Shown: piece after piece, positions 7,267-15,915 of the stretch
Position numbering within the stretch: position 1 is the first letter of the stretch
How the letters are laid out: every line of letters begins with the position of its first letter
Assembly: GCA_027364635.1 (NCBI GenBank)
Contig: DAHXOZ010000008.1
Span: forward strand, 1-38,152
DNA length: 38,152 nucleotides
Direction of reading: 5' to 3'
Source: a bacterium
GTDB taxonomy: Bacteria > Bacteroidota > Bacteroidia > Chitinophagales > Chitinophagaceae
Program-made: the position numbers and the translations under genes
The notes under the pieces: generated by a model
The model's input: the letters and a program-made list of their open reading frames with translations, nothing else
Database searches by the model: none
What the model was told of the DNA's origin: nothing

Positions 7267-8760
7267 TTAATTTTTTTGTGGATTAAAAGTTCTCACATTT
7301 TCCACTTGCTTATCAGTTTTTTGTTGTTTTTCTGTCTGCCTTGAAGGAGATACAGGTTGGGGCGTAAACCTTCTAACAGGTTCTCGTGCAGGGGTGTTTT
7401 TTTGTTGGTTGTTTTGAGGGGCTTGCCTTGATGGCTGCTGATTATTTTGTTGTATTTGTTGCGGAGAATTTACTGGCTTCTTGTTTATTCTATCTTCATT
7501 TTGTTTATACAGATTGGGCGTAAAAGGTTTTTGCGATTGATTATTTGGAAATGTTCTTACTGGCCTGTTTTCAGCCGGCTTTTCTGAAGGCTGATTATAT
7601 GAAGGCGTATTCCTGTTAATTTGTTTTTGTGGCTCTTGAGGAACTGTAGGATTGCTTGGAAAAGTTCTGGCAGGAGGGTTATTCCTGATTTGATTTTCCT
7701 GTGGTTGATTATTTTCAGGAGTTGTATTTCGATTAATAGGATTTGGTACAACAGGACGATTTTCTGCTGGAGGATTTTCATTTGGTTTGGGGAAAATTCT
7801 TGCAGGTGTAGTATTATTATCATTATTTCTTTCAGGCGTTACTCCAGGCCTGTTAATGGGAGGCTCGTTTTTTAAAATCTGGGGTGTTTGTTCTTTTGGA
7901 AATTCCCTTACCGGAGCAGAACGGGTTGCTCTTATTTCCTCAAGAGTTTTAATCTTTTCAGGACGAGGATTGGAAGTAGCAGGTTGCTGGTTTACAGCCG
8001 GTCTGAAAAGTCTTACAGATGAATTCGAAACTTGTGTAGCTTCTGGCTGATTTACTGTTACCAGGTTGTATTTTCTGATCCTTGTTCCTGTGGTTCTTTC
8101 TACTTCATTTACAGAAGGGCCTGGATTATAATAAGGCCTTCTGTTACCATTGTTTCGGTTTACAATGGTGGTATTATTGATAATAGTTGTGTTATTAATA
8201 ATAGTTACATTTCTTGATTCGTTTACATAATAGTTGTTGATTCTGGGGCTGTTAATATAATGGCGTGGAACAAATGTCCAATCATTATAAGGAATAGCAC
8301 CCATGTTTACATTGATATTCATTCCCGGAGCAAGAGGGGCCCATCCATAATAATCTCCACCGCCTCTCCACGAAACCCATGCAGGTGCCCATTCATAGCC
8401 AGGTACCCACATCCAGCCAAAGCGTATATCATTGATCCATCTGCCATAGTGAAATGGTGCCCAGCCCCAGTTATAATTAGAAACCCATGTCCATCCATAA
8501 TCGGTATAAACCCAATATCCATTAGTGTAGTAAGGCCTGAAGTTTGCCTGGAATGGAACCCACACATAACCATAGTTTCCATAGTTGATCCAATCACCAT
8601 AAGGGCTCAGGTCATTATAAAATTGCTGGTAAGTAATCGTCTGTTGTTGATCGTAATTTTGCGAGTATCCATTTGGATTACTTTGGTAATATCTTGTGCT
8701 GCTACAGGAAGAAATCGCCATTACCAGTAAGAGGCTTGATATGTAGTATAAATATTTCAT
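7267..8760 (-). CDS. WxP-repeat lipoprotein (DUF6600-like) with Pro/Asn/Gln-rich tail
   Basis: This 497-residue protein has a lipoprotein signal peptide with the lipidation cysteine at C19 (VMAISSC). Residues about 40-170 are rich in tryptophan and tyrosine with the repeating pattern YGxWxxYxxYGYVWVP (LSPYGDWINYG, GYVWVPF, GYWVYTDYGWTWVSN, GWMWVPGYEWAP). This resembles DUF6600-type envelope proteins. A short block of repeated VTIINNTTIINNTTI follows. The remaining ~280 residues are rich in Pro, Asn, Gln and Arg, with recurring PVRTFP or PARIFP units, and are probably disordered. It is likely anchored in a membrane and exposed to the periplasm or surface. The function is unknown. A terminator follows at 7220-7241. 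Confidence 0.82.
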   Translation of the reverse strand: MKYLYYISSLLLVMAISSCSSTRYYQSNPNGYSQNYDQQQTITYQQFYNDLSPYGDWINYGNYGYVWVPFQANFRPYYTNGYWVYTDYGWTWVSNYNWGWAPFHYGRWINDIRFGWMWVPGYEWAPAWVSWRGGGDYYGWAPLAPGMNINVNMGAIPYNDWTFVPRHYINSPRINNYYVNESRNVTIINNTTIINNTTIVNRNNGNRRPYYNPGPSVNEVERTTGTRIRKYNLVTVNQPEATQVSNSSVRLFRPAVNQQPATSNPRPEKIKTLEEIRATRSAPVREFPKEQTPQILKNEPPINRPGVTPERNNDNNTTPARIFPKPNENPPAENRPVVPNPINRNTTPENNQPQENQIRNNPPARTFPSNPTVPQEPQKQINRNTPSYNQPSEKPAENRPVRTFPNNQSQKPFTPNLYKQNEDRINKKPVNSPQQIQQNNQQPSRQAPQNNQQKNTPAREPVRRFTPQPVSPSRQTEKQQKTDKQVENVRTFNPQKN

Positions 8761-9156
8761 AACCTTAGTTTAAAATTATAGACGGGAATTTGATGAAAAA
8801 GTTAATTCCCGCCAGTTTATTATCATTACTTTAACGAGCGTTAACGTAATTGATTTAGCCTGAATTTTGAACATACAAGTTAACATTATATGCTGCAATT
8901 AAAAAACTCTTCAAAAAATTTTACTTCTTCATTTTTTATTGAAAAATAGTTTTAAGAATAATGTTTATTGACTTAATTTTATGATATGAAGTGCTTTCAA
9001 TTTAATTAACCCAATAGCTTACTTCTTTGACTTCCTGGTTAATTAGATAGCACGATGCATTCTTTTCCTTTTTATCCTTTATTGGTTTATTGGTAAGTGA
9101 TTTTTTTAAAGGTCATTTATCTTAATTCTATTTTATAAAATTCTAAATTCAGGATC
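8761..9156. other. 396-bp divergent promoter region
   Basis: This region separates the minus-strand lipoprotein gene from the plus-strand ELWxTDGT gene, so both promoters should be here. No coding frame and no clear TANNTTTG box were found. A short inverted repeat, TTAACG-AG-CGTTAA, lies at 8831-8844, about 70 bp upstream of the lipoprotein start, and could be an operator. Confidence 0.45.
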
Positions 9157-11235
9157 ATGAAGAAAAGTTTGTTATTACTCATCTTCTTTTTGTTGTCTTT
9201 CTTTTCGAAAGAACAGGTAACACAAATTAATTCCAACAAAAGTTTAACTTCCATTACTGCACTCAATAACACTATCTCCATTTTCGAATCACCCCTTGAT
9301 TCTTCTATTTGGATTTCAGACGGAACTGCTGTAGGTACTCTCCAAATTTCTGATACGATTAAGTATATGGGTTATGGTTATTTGTTGAATGGTAAATTTA
9401 TTTTTAAAGGCATTTCTCCTCATTGTGGTAAAGAAATATTTATTACCGATGGCACTACAAATGGTACAAAACTTATTAAAGATATTAATCCAGGAACTGC
9501 TAATAGTCAGCCGTTGGCGACTACTATGGTTGCGTTTAATAACCACGTATATTTTGCTGCTGTTACCCCCGGCGAGGGATGTGAATTATGGAAAACGGAT
9601 GGCACCACGGGAAATACAACTTTGATAAAAGATATTGTAACCGGTGCTGCCAGTGGAATAGATACCACAGCTTTCGCAATAGCATCCAATGGGACGGTCG
9701 TGTTATTCGACGCGAAAACTGTAGCAAATGGTAATGAACTTTGGACTTCTGCAGGCACTGGGGCAACCACCAACTTACTGAAAGATATTAACTTGGGTGC
9801 TACTTCTTCAACCCCTCGCGCTTTTTCCCCGTTCAATAGTAATTTACTGTTTACAATTACTTCAGCAGATGCCTTGACGATGCAGATTTGGAGAACAGAT
9901 GGAACAGCAGGCGGAACGGTGCTGATAAAAGACAACATTATGTCGCCTTACGGTTTTGTGAATAATTATGTGTTCACGCTATATCATGTTTTTAATAACC
10001 GCGCTTATTTTTTAATAAATGATGGCGTTCATTCGGGAGACGCATTGTGGAGTACGGACGGAACGGATGCTACAGTATCACATACTTCTTTTCTGGAAGA
10101 TTTGGGTGCTGTAGCCGGCATGGGGTCATTTCTTTTAGTGGATGCCATCAATTTGCCCACTAAATTTATTTTTCCTTATTCAGACGCAACGACTTTTTTT
10201 AGTTTATGGCAATCTGATGGCACAGCTATAGGAACAAAAAGTTTTAAAGATTTTCCAGTAAATGCTGAAGGGAATGTTCCTTTCATTTATTTAAACGGAA
10301 CTTCAAATCCATTGTATAATGGAAAATTTTTCTTTTCTGCAAGTGATGCCAACGGTAATGAATTATGGATGTCTGATGGAACAACTACTCAGTTATTGAA
10401 AGATATTTATGTGGGCGCCAATGATGGCATCTCTTCATCTCCAAGTTGGCTATTTACTACTTCAGGATTATTTTTTGCAGCGAATGACGGTACTCATGGG
10501 AATGAACTTTGGAAAACTGACGGAACTACTACTACGATGGTACAAGATATTTTTCTAAACCAGCACAATGCAGATCCGACCCTTTATTTTGTAAATAACA
10601 GCAAAATATTTTTCTCGGCAACGGATAATAATCCTTCTGATTCTTCAGTTACCGACCTCTTCGTCGTGAATGGAACTTTTGTGGCTTTGCCTGTTAAACT
10701 TGTTGACTTCACCGTCTCACCAAAAGGGAATGATGCATTATTGCAATGGACCACAGCACAGGAATTGAATACAAAAGATTTTACGATTCAATCAAGTATT
10801 GATGCACAGCAATGGAACAATATAGGAACCGTTTCTGCAAACGGCAATTCAGATCGTCAAAATAAATATTCTTTCCTTGATATCGGTGTAATGAATTCAG
10901 AGTATCAAACTGAATACTACAGGTTGATTTCAAATGATTTTGATGGAAATAATTCTATAAGCAATATTGTTATTTTGAAAATTGGGAATCAAAATCAATG
11001 GATGGTAAGGTTGTTATTAAATCCTGTTAAGAATAATTTGAAAATAAGTGTAACAGGACTCAAAAACCACGCTCTGCTTTCAATCAACGATTTAAATGGG
11101 AAAGAGATTTATAAAAATGAAATTCAAAATCCGGATGGAATAATTTCTATTCCAATTTACATTCAATCCGGAGTTTACGTTCTGCAGGTGAAATCAAACA
11201 ACCAAACTAAAACGTTGAAATTTGTAAAAGAATAA
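9157..11235 (+). CDS. ELWxTDGT-repeat protein with T9SS C-terminal sorting domain
   Basis: This 692-residue secreted protein begins with a hydrophobic signal peptide. About nine copies of a motif like ELWKTDGT, each usually followed by GTxLIKDI, are spread over residues 45-470 at roughly 45-65 residue intervals, probably forming a beta-propeller. A module starting ALPVKLVDF (about 509), with LLQWTTAQELNTKDF, is a fibronectin-like unit common just before Bacteroidota sorting domains. The last ~75 residues (NPVKNNLKIS, LLSINDLNGKEIY, IQSGVYVLQVKS, TLKFVKE) form a type A T9SS sorting domain. The protein should therefore cross the outer membrane by type IX secretion and be released or attached to the surface. 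The ligand is unknown. A strong terminator follows at 11241. Confidence 0.87.
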   Translation: MKKSLLLLIFFLLSFFSKEQVTQINSNKSLTSITALNNTISIFESPLDSSIWISDGTAVGTLQISDTIKYMGYGYLLNGKFIFKGISPHCGKEIFITDGTTNGTKLIKDINPGTANSQPLATTMVAFNNHVYFAAVTPGEGCELWKTDGTTGNTTLIKDIVTGAASGIDTTAFAIASNGTVVLFDAKTVANGNELWTSAGTGATTNLLKDINLGATSSTPRAFSPFNSNLLFTITSADALTMQIWRTDGTAGGTVLIKDNIMSPYGFVNNYVFTLYHVFNNRAYFLINDGVHSGDALWSTDGTDATVSHTSFLEDLGAVAGMGSFLLVDAINLPTKFIFPYSDATTFFSLWQSDGTAIGTKSFKDFPVNAEGNVPFIYLNGTSNPLYNGKFFFSASDANGNELWMSDGTTTQLLKDIYVGANDGISSSPSWLFTTSGLFFAANDGTHGNELWKTDGTTTTMVQDIFLNQHNADPTLYFVNNSKIFFSATDNNPSDSSVTDLFVVNGTFVALPVKLVDFTVSPKGNDALLQWTTAQELNTKDFTIQSSIDAQQWNNIGTVSANGNSDRQNKYSFLDIGVMNSEYQTEYYRLISNDFDGNNSISNIVILKIGNQNQWMVRLLLNPVKNNLKISVTGLKNHALLSINDLNGKEIYKNEIQNPDGIISIPIYIQSGVYVLQVKSNNQTKTLKFVKE

Positions 11236-11240
11236 AACAA

Positions 11241-11273
11241 AAAACTGCCCTTGAAAAATACAAGGGCAGTTTT
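11241..11273. terminator. Bidirectional terminator after the ELWxTDGT gene
   Basis: Perfect 13-base arms, AAAACTGCCCTTG and CAAGGGCAGTTTT, surround a seven-base A/T loop. The hairpin starts six bases past the stop codon. Confidence 0.88.
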
Positions 11274-11408
11274 ATAGTGTTTTATAATAAGAGAAATTAT
11301 TGCCGAATCGAAGTATAGTAAACAAACAAATATTCTTTATTCCTGATTTAAAGGCAAAACAGTAAACCAACAAAAAATATGTTTTCCGGGTTTAATTTTT
11401 AGCTAAAA

Positions 11409-12305
11409 TTATTTTAGGTATTCGCTTGGTGTCCAGGTAGATTTTGGATTAAAATGCTTCCATAACAAGGCAGATAATTTACGGGTAAGAACCCAGGCTT
11501 CATTATTAGTTTCCCAACTGGTGTCCTTGTTATTTTTTGTGCAGATACAGAAGATGTATGGATGTGCTCCCTTTACATATAAGACTTCATCCCTGGTAGC
11601 ATCTACAGCGCCGCTTTTATCGGCTACAAAAACATTAGGTGGAATTTGTGATATGGCTTCTTCATCCCAAAACTGGCGGCCCATTAACCGAAGCATTCTT
11701 TCGCTTATTTGTTTATCTATAATTTTATTTTCTACGATCATTTTCAATAATGTCGCCATTTCCCGGGGAGTCGTTTGTCCCCAGCCATATAAATTGTAAT
11801 TTTCTTTTCTTCCCTCAGTCCTGCTGTTCACACGTGTGTATTTCATACCGAGGCTATCCATGTATTTATTAATTTGTGTACCGCCACCAGCGAGTCCCTG
11901 CAACCAAAGACTGGCGCCATTATCGCTCATGCTCATCATCAGCATCATCAATTCGTTTAAAGCGATCTTTGAACTGTCTTTAAAAGAAGCGAGAATTTCC
12001 TGTCCTTCGGAATACCTTACAGAATCGGTGAAAAGCATATCCTGGTGGTACAAAAGTTCACCTTCATGTATTTTATGCATTAATCCTATCAGGATCGGAA
12101 TTTTAACCATACTTGCAGTAGGAAAAATGGTGTCTGCATTTACGGCAGTTGTTTTATTTCGTGAAATATCAAACACAAAAACGCCTGCGTTTCCATTAAA
12201 ACCATGCAGCAAAACACTGATCTCTTTTTGTAAATGTTTATCTGTTTTTTGTGCAAATGAACCAACTGAAGTGAAAATCAAAACAGAAACCAATAACTTT
12301 TTCAT
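11409..12305 (-). CDS. Class A beta-lactamase-like serine hydrolase
   Basis: This 298-residue protein has a signal peptide ending at about residue 19 and the fold markers of class A beta-lactamases. They are S65-x-x-K68 in TASMVK, S127-D-N129 in MSDNGA, and K230-S-G232 in ADKSGAV, with TTPREMATLL at 178-187. The omega-loop glutamate is less clear: E164 in RTEGRKEN has the right distance from SDN, but the residue four places later is E168 and asparagine follows at 169. Deacylation may therefore differ from a classic enzyme. It could be a real periplasmic penicillinase of the environmental Bacteroidota type or a serine hydrolase acting on peptidoglycan. No regulator gene lies beside it. Confidence 0.82.
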   Translation of the reverse strand: MKKLLVSVLIFTSVGSFAQKTDKHLQKEISVLLHGFNGNAGVFVFDISRNKTTAVNADTIFPTASMVKIPILIGLMHKIHEGELLYHQDMLFTDSVRYSEGQEILASFKDSSKIALNELMMLMMSMSDNGASLWLQGLAGGGTQINKYMDSLGMKYTRVNSRTEGRKENYNLYGWGQTTPREMATLLKMIVENKIIDKQISERMLRLMGRQFWDEEAISQIPPNVFVADKSGAVDATRDEVLYVKGAHPYIFCICTKNNKDTSWETNNEAWVLTRKLSALLWKHFNPKSTWTPSEYLK

Positions 12306-12416
12306 TTTTCATTTTTGCAAATGAAAATAACATTATTTTCTCTTTAAAGAAAATTGATTCATATTTTATTACTAACAGCCATGGATAAATGCTAATCTGA
12401 TATTGGCGAGAATAAA

Positions 12417-12450
12417 AAAGGCTACCCGGATATTTATCCGGGTAGCCTTT
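12417..12450. terminator. Bidirectional terminator after the coiled-coil gene
   Basis: Perfect 16-base arms with core GGCTACCCGG and CCGGGTAGCC meet with only two bases between them, so the real loop is slightly wider. Flanking A and T runs allow use in both directions. It lies about 39 bp past the stop of the minus-strand coiled-coil gene. Confidence 0.85.
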
Positions 12451-12488
12451 TGGTTTTAGAGATATAGGACGAAGTGTATTGTTATTAA

Positions 12489-13460
12489 TTAGCTGAATAA
12501 ACCACCCTTTCTCAATTCTTTGGTTTTTTCACCTATTAAAAATCCGTTCTGGTATATCTGTATTTTATAATTTCCCTGCTGAAAATGCCCTGCAGGTGCA
12601 AATGCAAACTGAACATTTTTAGTCTTTGCTGTTTCAAGGTCTACAGGTAATTTGGCGGTAAACGTTTTGCTGCTGTTATCACGGGTAATGAAAGTATTCT
12701 CTGAGGAATCAGTAGTAGTAACCGGTTTGCCATCAGGGCCTATTACCACTACATAAAGATCGGTTGTGCCAGGTTCGATAATTCTATTATTCACATCAAA
12801 AGTTACTAATAATTTATCAACCCTTTTGGCAACAGTAGAAATTTTTTCTTTACCGTTCTTTCTTATTTTAACCGGAGTAATAGAAATATTATCTGCATTT
12901 AATGTAGAAGCGATATCCACTTTTTTCTCTAAAACTTGTTTTACTACAATAGTAGAATCAAGATTGTGAGATAAAGTTTGATTTTGATTTTTGAGCACAA
13001 CTACATTTTGTTGCAAGCTGTCATTCTGCTGGGTAAGTGTAGCAATTTGAGATTGCAGATCAGAGATTTTTCCGTTTAATTGAGCAATTAAAGCGCGAGC
13101 CCTGGAAAGTTCAGAAGCTGTTACATTTTTTTTATGCAGAATGCTTCTTATTTCTGATTTCATTTTTGCAATTTCTTCATTGCTTGCAGTAAGTTTACCA
13201 TTCAAATCTGTATTGGCAGTCTGCATTGAATCAAGCCTTGCAAGTGAAGCGTCAAAACTTGATTGAATGTTACTTTTTTCGGTAGTGACTTTGGCAACTT
13301 CTGTTTGTTCTGCTTTTAAATTCTCATTTGACTTGCTGTGATCAAAAATAAAAAATCCACCAAGGATTACTATTGCTGCAATCAATAAACCAATGATTAG
13401 ATTTTTTGATTCACGTGGTTTTTTACTGATAGTATCAGGTTGTTCTGTATACTCGTTCAT
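12489..13460 (-). CDS. Membrane-anchored coiled-coil protein
   Basis: I do not recognise a named family for this 323-residue protein. A polar N-terminus of about 20 residues precedes one membrane helix, LIIGLLIAAIVILGGFFIF (about 21-39), with no signal cleavage site. A long coiled coil covers about 45-180, with heptad-like LxxLxxQ patterns such as ALIAQLNGKISDLQSQI. A C-terminal beta-rich domain of about 130 residues follows (KLLVTFDVNNRIIEPGTTDLYVVVIGPDGKPV, GNYKIQIYQNGFLIGEK read in parts). It is probably anchored in the inner membrane with the coil and C-terminal domain in the periplasm, and may act as a scaffold or spacer. It has its own terminator at 12417-12450. Confidence 0.75.
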   Translation of the reverse strand: MNEYTEQPDTISKKPRESKNLIIGLLIAAIVILGGFFIFDHSKSNENLKAEQTEVAKVTTEKSNIQSSFDASLARLDSMQTANTDLNGKLTASNEEIAKMKSEIRSILHKKNVTASELSRARALIAQLNGKISDLQSQIATLTQQNDSLQQNVVVLKNQNQTLSHNLDSTIVVKQVLEKKVDIASTLNADNISITPVKIRKNGKEKISTVAKRVDKLLVTFDVNNRIIEPGTTDLYVVVIGPDGKPVTTTDSSENTFITRDNSSKTFTAKLPVDLETAKTKNVQFAFAPAGHFQQGNYKIQIYQNGFLIGEKTKELRKGGLFS

Positions 13461-13793
13461 GTTTAAGTTATTTAGTATTAAAAAATGGGGGGTTAAAGAA
13501 TTTTAAGAATAGACTTATAGAATATTTTTTACGATTATATATACCATAAAGTCTAAAATCATGCCATTCTTTATTTTTGACTTGCTTTCGAATAAATTAA
13601 AAAAGAAATAGAGTATTTATTTTTGATTATCAGTAATAAATAACCCAAAAATTAATTTTGTTAAATCAATTAAGTATAAAAAAAAGTAGTTGATTTTGTT
13701 AAGAAATCATTTTATAAGCTCTTTATAAAATCTAAGTGTTTTTTGCAAATTTGTTTTTTTTACTCTACTTTTAATTAATCAAAACTTGCTAAA
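13461..13793. other. 333-bp AT-rich divergent intergenic region
   Basis: This region lies between the divergent coiled-coil gene and the small membrane protein gene. No frame looks coding. A plus-strand TATTTTTG at 13618-13625 matches the -7 consensus, but no TTG is seen at the right distance. A 9-bp inverted repeat at 13709-13731 is listed separately. Confidence 0.4.
13709..13731. promoter_or_regulatory. Inverted repeat upstream of the small membrane protein gene
   Basis: The arms ATTTTATAA (13709-13717) and TTATAAAAT (13723-13731) are perfect complements around GCTCT. The repeat is 62 bp before the ATG at 13794. It could be an operator or simply AT-rich chance. Confidence 0.35.
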
Positions 13794-14132
13794 ATGTCAA
13801 CCCACTCTCATGTAAAGAAAAAAGTAACTGCTGCGCTATCTATTGTTTTTTTATTGCCGGCCTTGATACTTTTTATAATGTGGTCATCGATTGGGATTCG
13901 GTTCAGTGATATGAACTTAGTAGATAAACAGGACACTTTCCTTGGATATTTTTCAGGTTTTTTTAAAAACGTGCATGTGATAAATATTATTTCCATCATA
14001 TTTTGCCTGATCGCGATTATACTTGCTTCAAGGAGTTTTCAAAAACGTTTATTATCACTGCGTTTTCTGATGCTGCTAACTGTTTTGATTTCTATCTTTA
14101 TTATCTTATTTGATATCTCGCAGTTGGTTTAA
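13794..14132 (+). CDS. Small membrane protein, three predicted helices
   Basis: This 112-residue protein has no recognised family. It has a short basic N-terminus (MSTHSHVKKK) and three hydrophobic stretches, at about 12-32 (AALSIVFLLPALILFIMW), 60-78 (VINIISIIFCLIAIILAS) and 90-110 (LMLLTVLISIFIILFDI). The basic segments before helix 1 and after helix 2 suggest an N-in topology. It is convergent with the YD-repeat-like gene, with only three bases between the two stop codons. The function is unknown, but the length and clean membrane pattern support a real gene. Confidence 0.68.
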   Translation: MSTHSHVKKKVTAALSIVFLLPALILFIMWSSIGIRFSDMNLVDKQDTFLGYFSGFFKNVHVINIISIIFCLIAIILASRSFQKRLLSLRFLMLLTVLISIFIILFDISQLV

Positions 14133-14135
14133 TAT

Positions 14136-14981
14136 CTATTGATATTCATACTGGATAGTACCGAGCAGTTGTTTTTCTTTTGAATAACATTTTTGAATTT
14201 CAGGCAAATTTTTATCATCATACGCATATCTCCAGATAAAATAATTTCTTCCTGTTTCATCAACAGAGATCATTTGTTTTGGTTCACTGCCTTTATTGTA
14301 TTCAAACATATAATCTGGCAATAATTTTTTAGCAATTTGATTATAATGTACTACATCAGTCAGTCGATTGCTGTCATCATAATAATAATAGTATTTTTTA
14401 TCATCACTTTTGCCTGAAGGATCTTCTTCTATGATATTCCCTTTATCATCAGCAACAAACGTGATCGTAGATATCAGCGTATTATTTTTCTTACGAAGCA
14501 TTTTCACAAGCCTGCCATTTTGATAAAAATATTCATGAGTCTCGGTAATGGCGTTACTATCGCCGTTAGCAAGAGTACTTGTATATATTGAAACAATTTT
14601 TCCTTCATAGTCATATTTATACTCTACAGTATTTGTTGTATGCTGTGTGGTAGTGGTTGTTTTCACCACAGCTCCCTTGCTGTTATAATCAGTTACCAGC
14701 AGTGATTCTCCGGTGATATTGGAGTTGGTCATTAACTTGGATTGTGAAAAATTTTTATTTATTCTTTTCTCACAAAAAAAACCCTCACTTGGCTGATTAT
14801 TTTCATTAAAGCTGGTTATTTTTATAGACTTTATATTTCCGTTTTTTAAAATAGAAGACTCATTATTTTCTTTAATTGTACCCAATATGTCTTTATAATA
14901 GTATTGGGCATTAACCTTACCAATATTGGCGACGCATATCAAAAAACAACTTACTAAAATGTAAAAGGTACTTCTGCTCAT
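14136..14981 (-). CDS. Secreted YD-repeat-like protein of unknown function
   Basis: This 281-residue protein starts MSRSTFYILVSCFLICVANI, a signal peptide with probable cleavage after VNAQ. The ATG at 14981 is chosen because it opens the signal peptide; an upstream ATG at 15041 would add 20 polar residues before it. The mature part contains degenerate tyrosine-rich units such as YKYDYEGKIVSIY, YFYQNGRLVKML, YYYYDDSNRLTDVVHY and YAYDDKNLPEIQ. These resemble the YD/RHS repeats that build beta-barrel shells, but they are few and divergent. No toxin domain follows, so it is not a polymorphic toxin. It is probably periplasmic or surface-exposed. Confidence 0.72.
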   Translation of the reverse strand: MSRSTFYILVSCFLICVANIGKVNAQYYYKDILGTIKENNESSILKNGNIKSIKITSFNENNQPSEGFFCEKRINKNFSQSKLMTNSNITGESLLVTDYNSKGAVVKTTTTTQHTTNTVEYKYDYEGKIVSIYTSTLANGDSNAITETHEYFYQNGRLVKMLRKKNNTLISTITFVADDKGNIIEEDPSGKSDDKKYYYYYDDSNRLTDVVHYNQIAKKLLPDYMFEYNKGSEPKQMISVDETGRNYFIWRYAYDDKNLPEIQKCYSKEKQLLGTIQYEYQ

Positions 14982-15141
14982 TTTTTTATGTAATAAGTAG
15001 TTACAGGTATTTAGATGTTTGAAGGATGTAAAATAATTCATTAATCTTTAATGCAGTTTTAGTTTGCTATTTTTAACCGGAAATTATAAAAAATAAAAAC
15101 GCTTTCATAAGCATTCTATTTTGTTTGGCTAAATTTTTTAA

Positions 15142-15915
15142 ATGAATAAGAATATAAATATCGATCGCCTGGTATCAATAATGGATGAGTTGCGCGAAAA
15201 ATGCCCTTGGGATAAGAAACAAAACATTCACACTTTAAGGCAACAAACTATTGAAGAAACATACGAACTTGCAGATGCTATTACTGATAAAGACTGGAGT
15301 GCCATCAAAGAAGAATTAGGTGATCTGTTGTTGCATATTATTTTTTATTCAAAGATCGGAGCTGAACAAAATAAGTTTACGTTACAGGAAGTAATCGAAG
15401 GAATTTGTGATAAGCTGATAAAAAGACATCCGCATATTTATGGAAATGTGAAGGTGAATGATGAGGAAGAAGTAAAGAAAAACTGGGAACAAATCAAACT
15501 TCAGGAGGGCAAGAAATCTGTTTTAAGTGGCGTTCCCAAATCATTGCCGGCAATGGTAAAAGCAATGAGAATCCAGGAAAAAGCAAAGCAGGTTGGTTTT
15601 GAATGGGCTACCAAAGAACAGGTTTGGGAAAAGGTAGAAGAAGAAAAACAGGAATTACTTGAAGCTGTGGAATCCGGAAAAGAAGAAAGAATAGAGGAGG
15701 AGGCAGGTGATCTTTTCTTTTCTGTAATTAATTATGTGCGGTTCTTAAAAGTAGATGCAGAAAATGCGCTGGAGCTAACGAACAAAAAATTCATAAAACG
15801 ATTTAGCCTGATGGAAGAAACTGTCCGGAAAAATGGAATGAACCTGAGTGAAATGACACTATCCCAGATGGACGCGATTTGGAATGAAATTAAAAAACAA
15901 AATAGTCAAATTTGA
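15142..15915 (+). CDS. mazG: MazG nucleoside triphosphate pyrophosphohydrolase
   Basis: This 257-residue protein hydrolyses nucleoside triphosphates to monophosphates and pyrophosphate and is thought to clear abnormal nucleotides. It has two MazG modules, as in the full-length enzyme. The first contains LREKCPWDKKQ (about 18-27), the metal-binding EETYE at 38-42 and EELGD at 57-61. The second contains EEEKQELLEAVESG and EEAGDLFFSVINYVRFL (about 190-210). Length is typical. The stop codon overlaps the TTG start of the sensor kinase by three bases, implying translational coupling. Confidence 0.95.
   Translation: MNKNINIDRLVSIMDELREKCPWDKKQNIHTLRQQTIEETYELADAITDKDWSAIKEELGDLLLHIIFYSKIGAEQNKFTLQEVIEGICDKLIKRHPHIYGNVKVNDEEEVKKNWEQIKLQEGKKSVLSGVPKSLPAMVKAMRIQEKAKQVGFEWATKEQVWEKVEEEKQELLEAVESGKEERIEEEAGDLFFSVINYVRFLKVDAENALELTNKKFIKRFSLMEETVRKNGMNLSEMTLSQMDAIWNEIKKQNSQI

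Noticed and set aside
8260-8730. Plus-strand 156-codon frame rich in isoleucine and proline
   Set aside because: It is the complement of the tryptophan- and tyrosine-rich domain of the lipoprotein; its composition is an artefact of that bias.
14982-15041. Upstream start of the YD-repeat-like gene at 15041
   Set aside because: It would bury the signal peptide behind 20 polar residues; ATG at 14981 exposes it.
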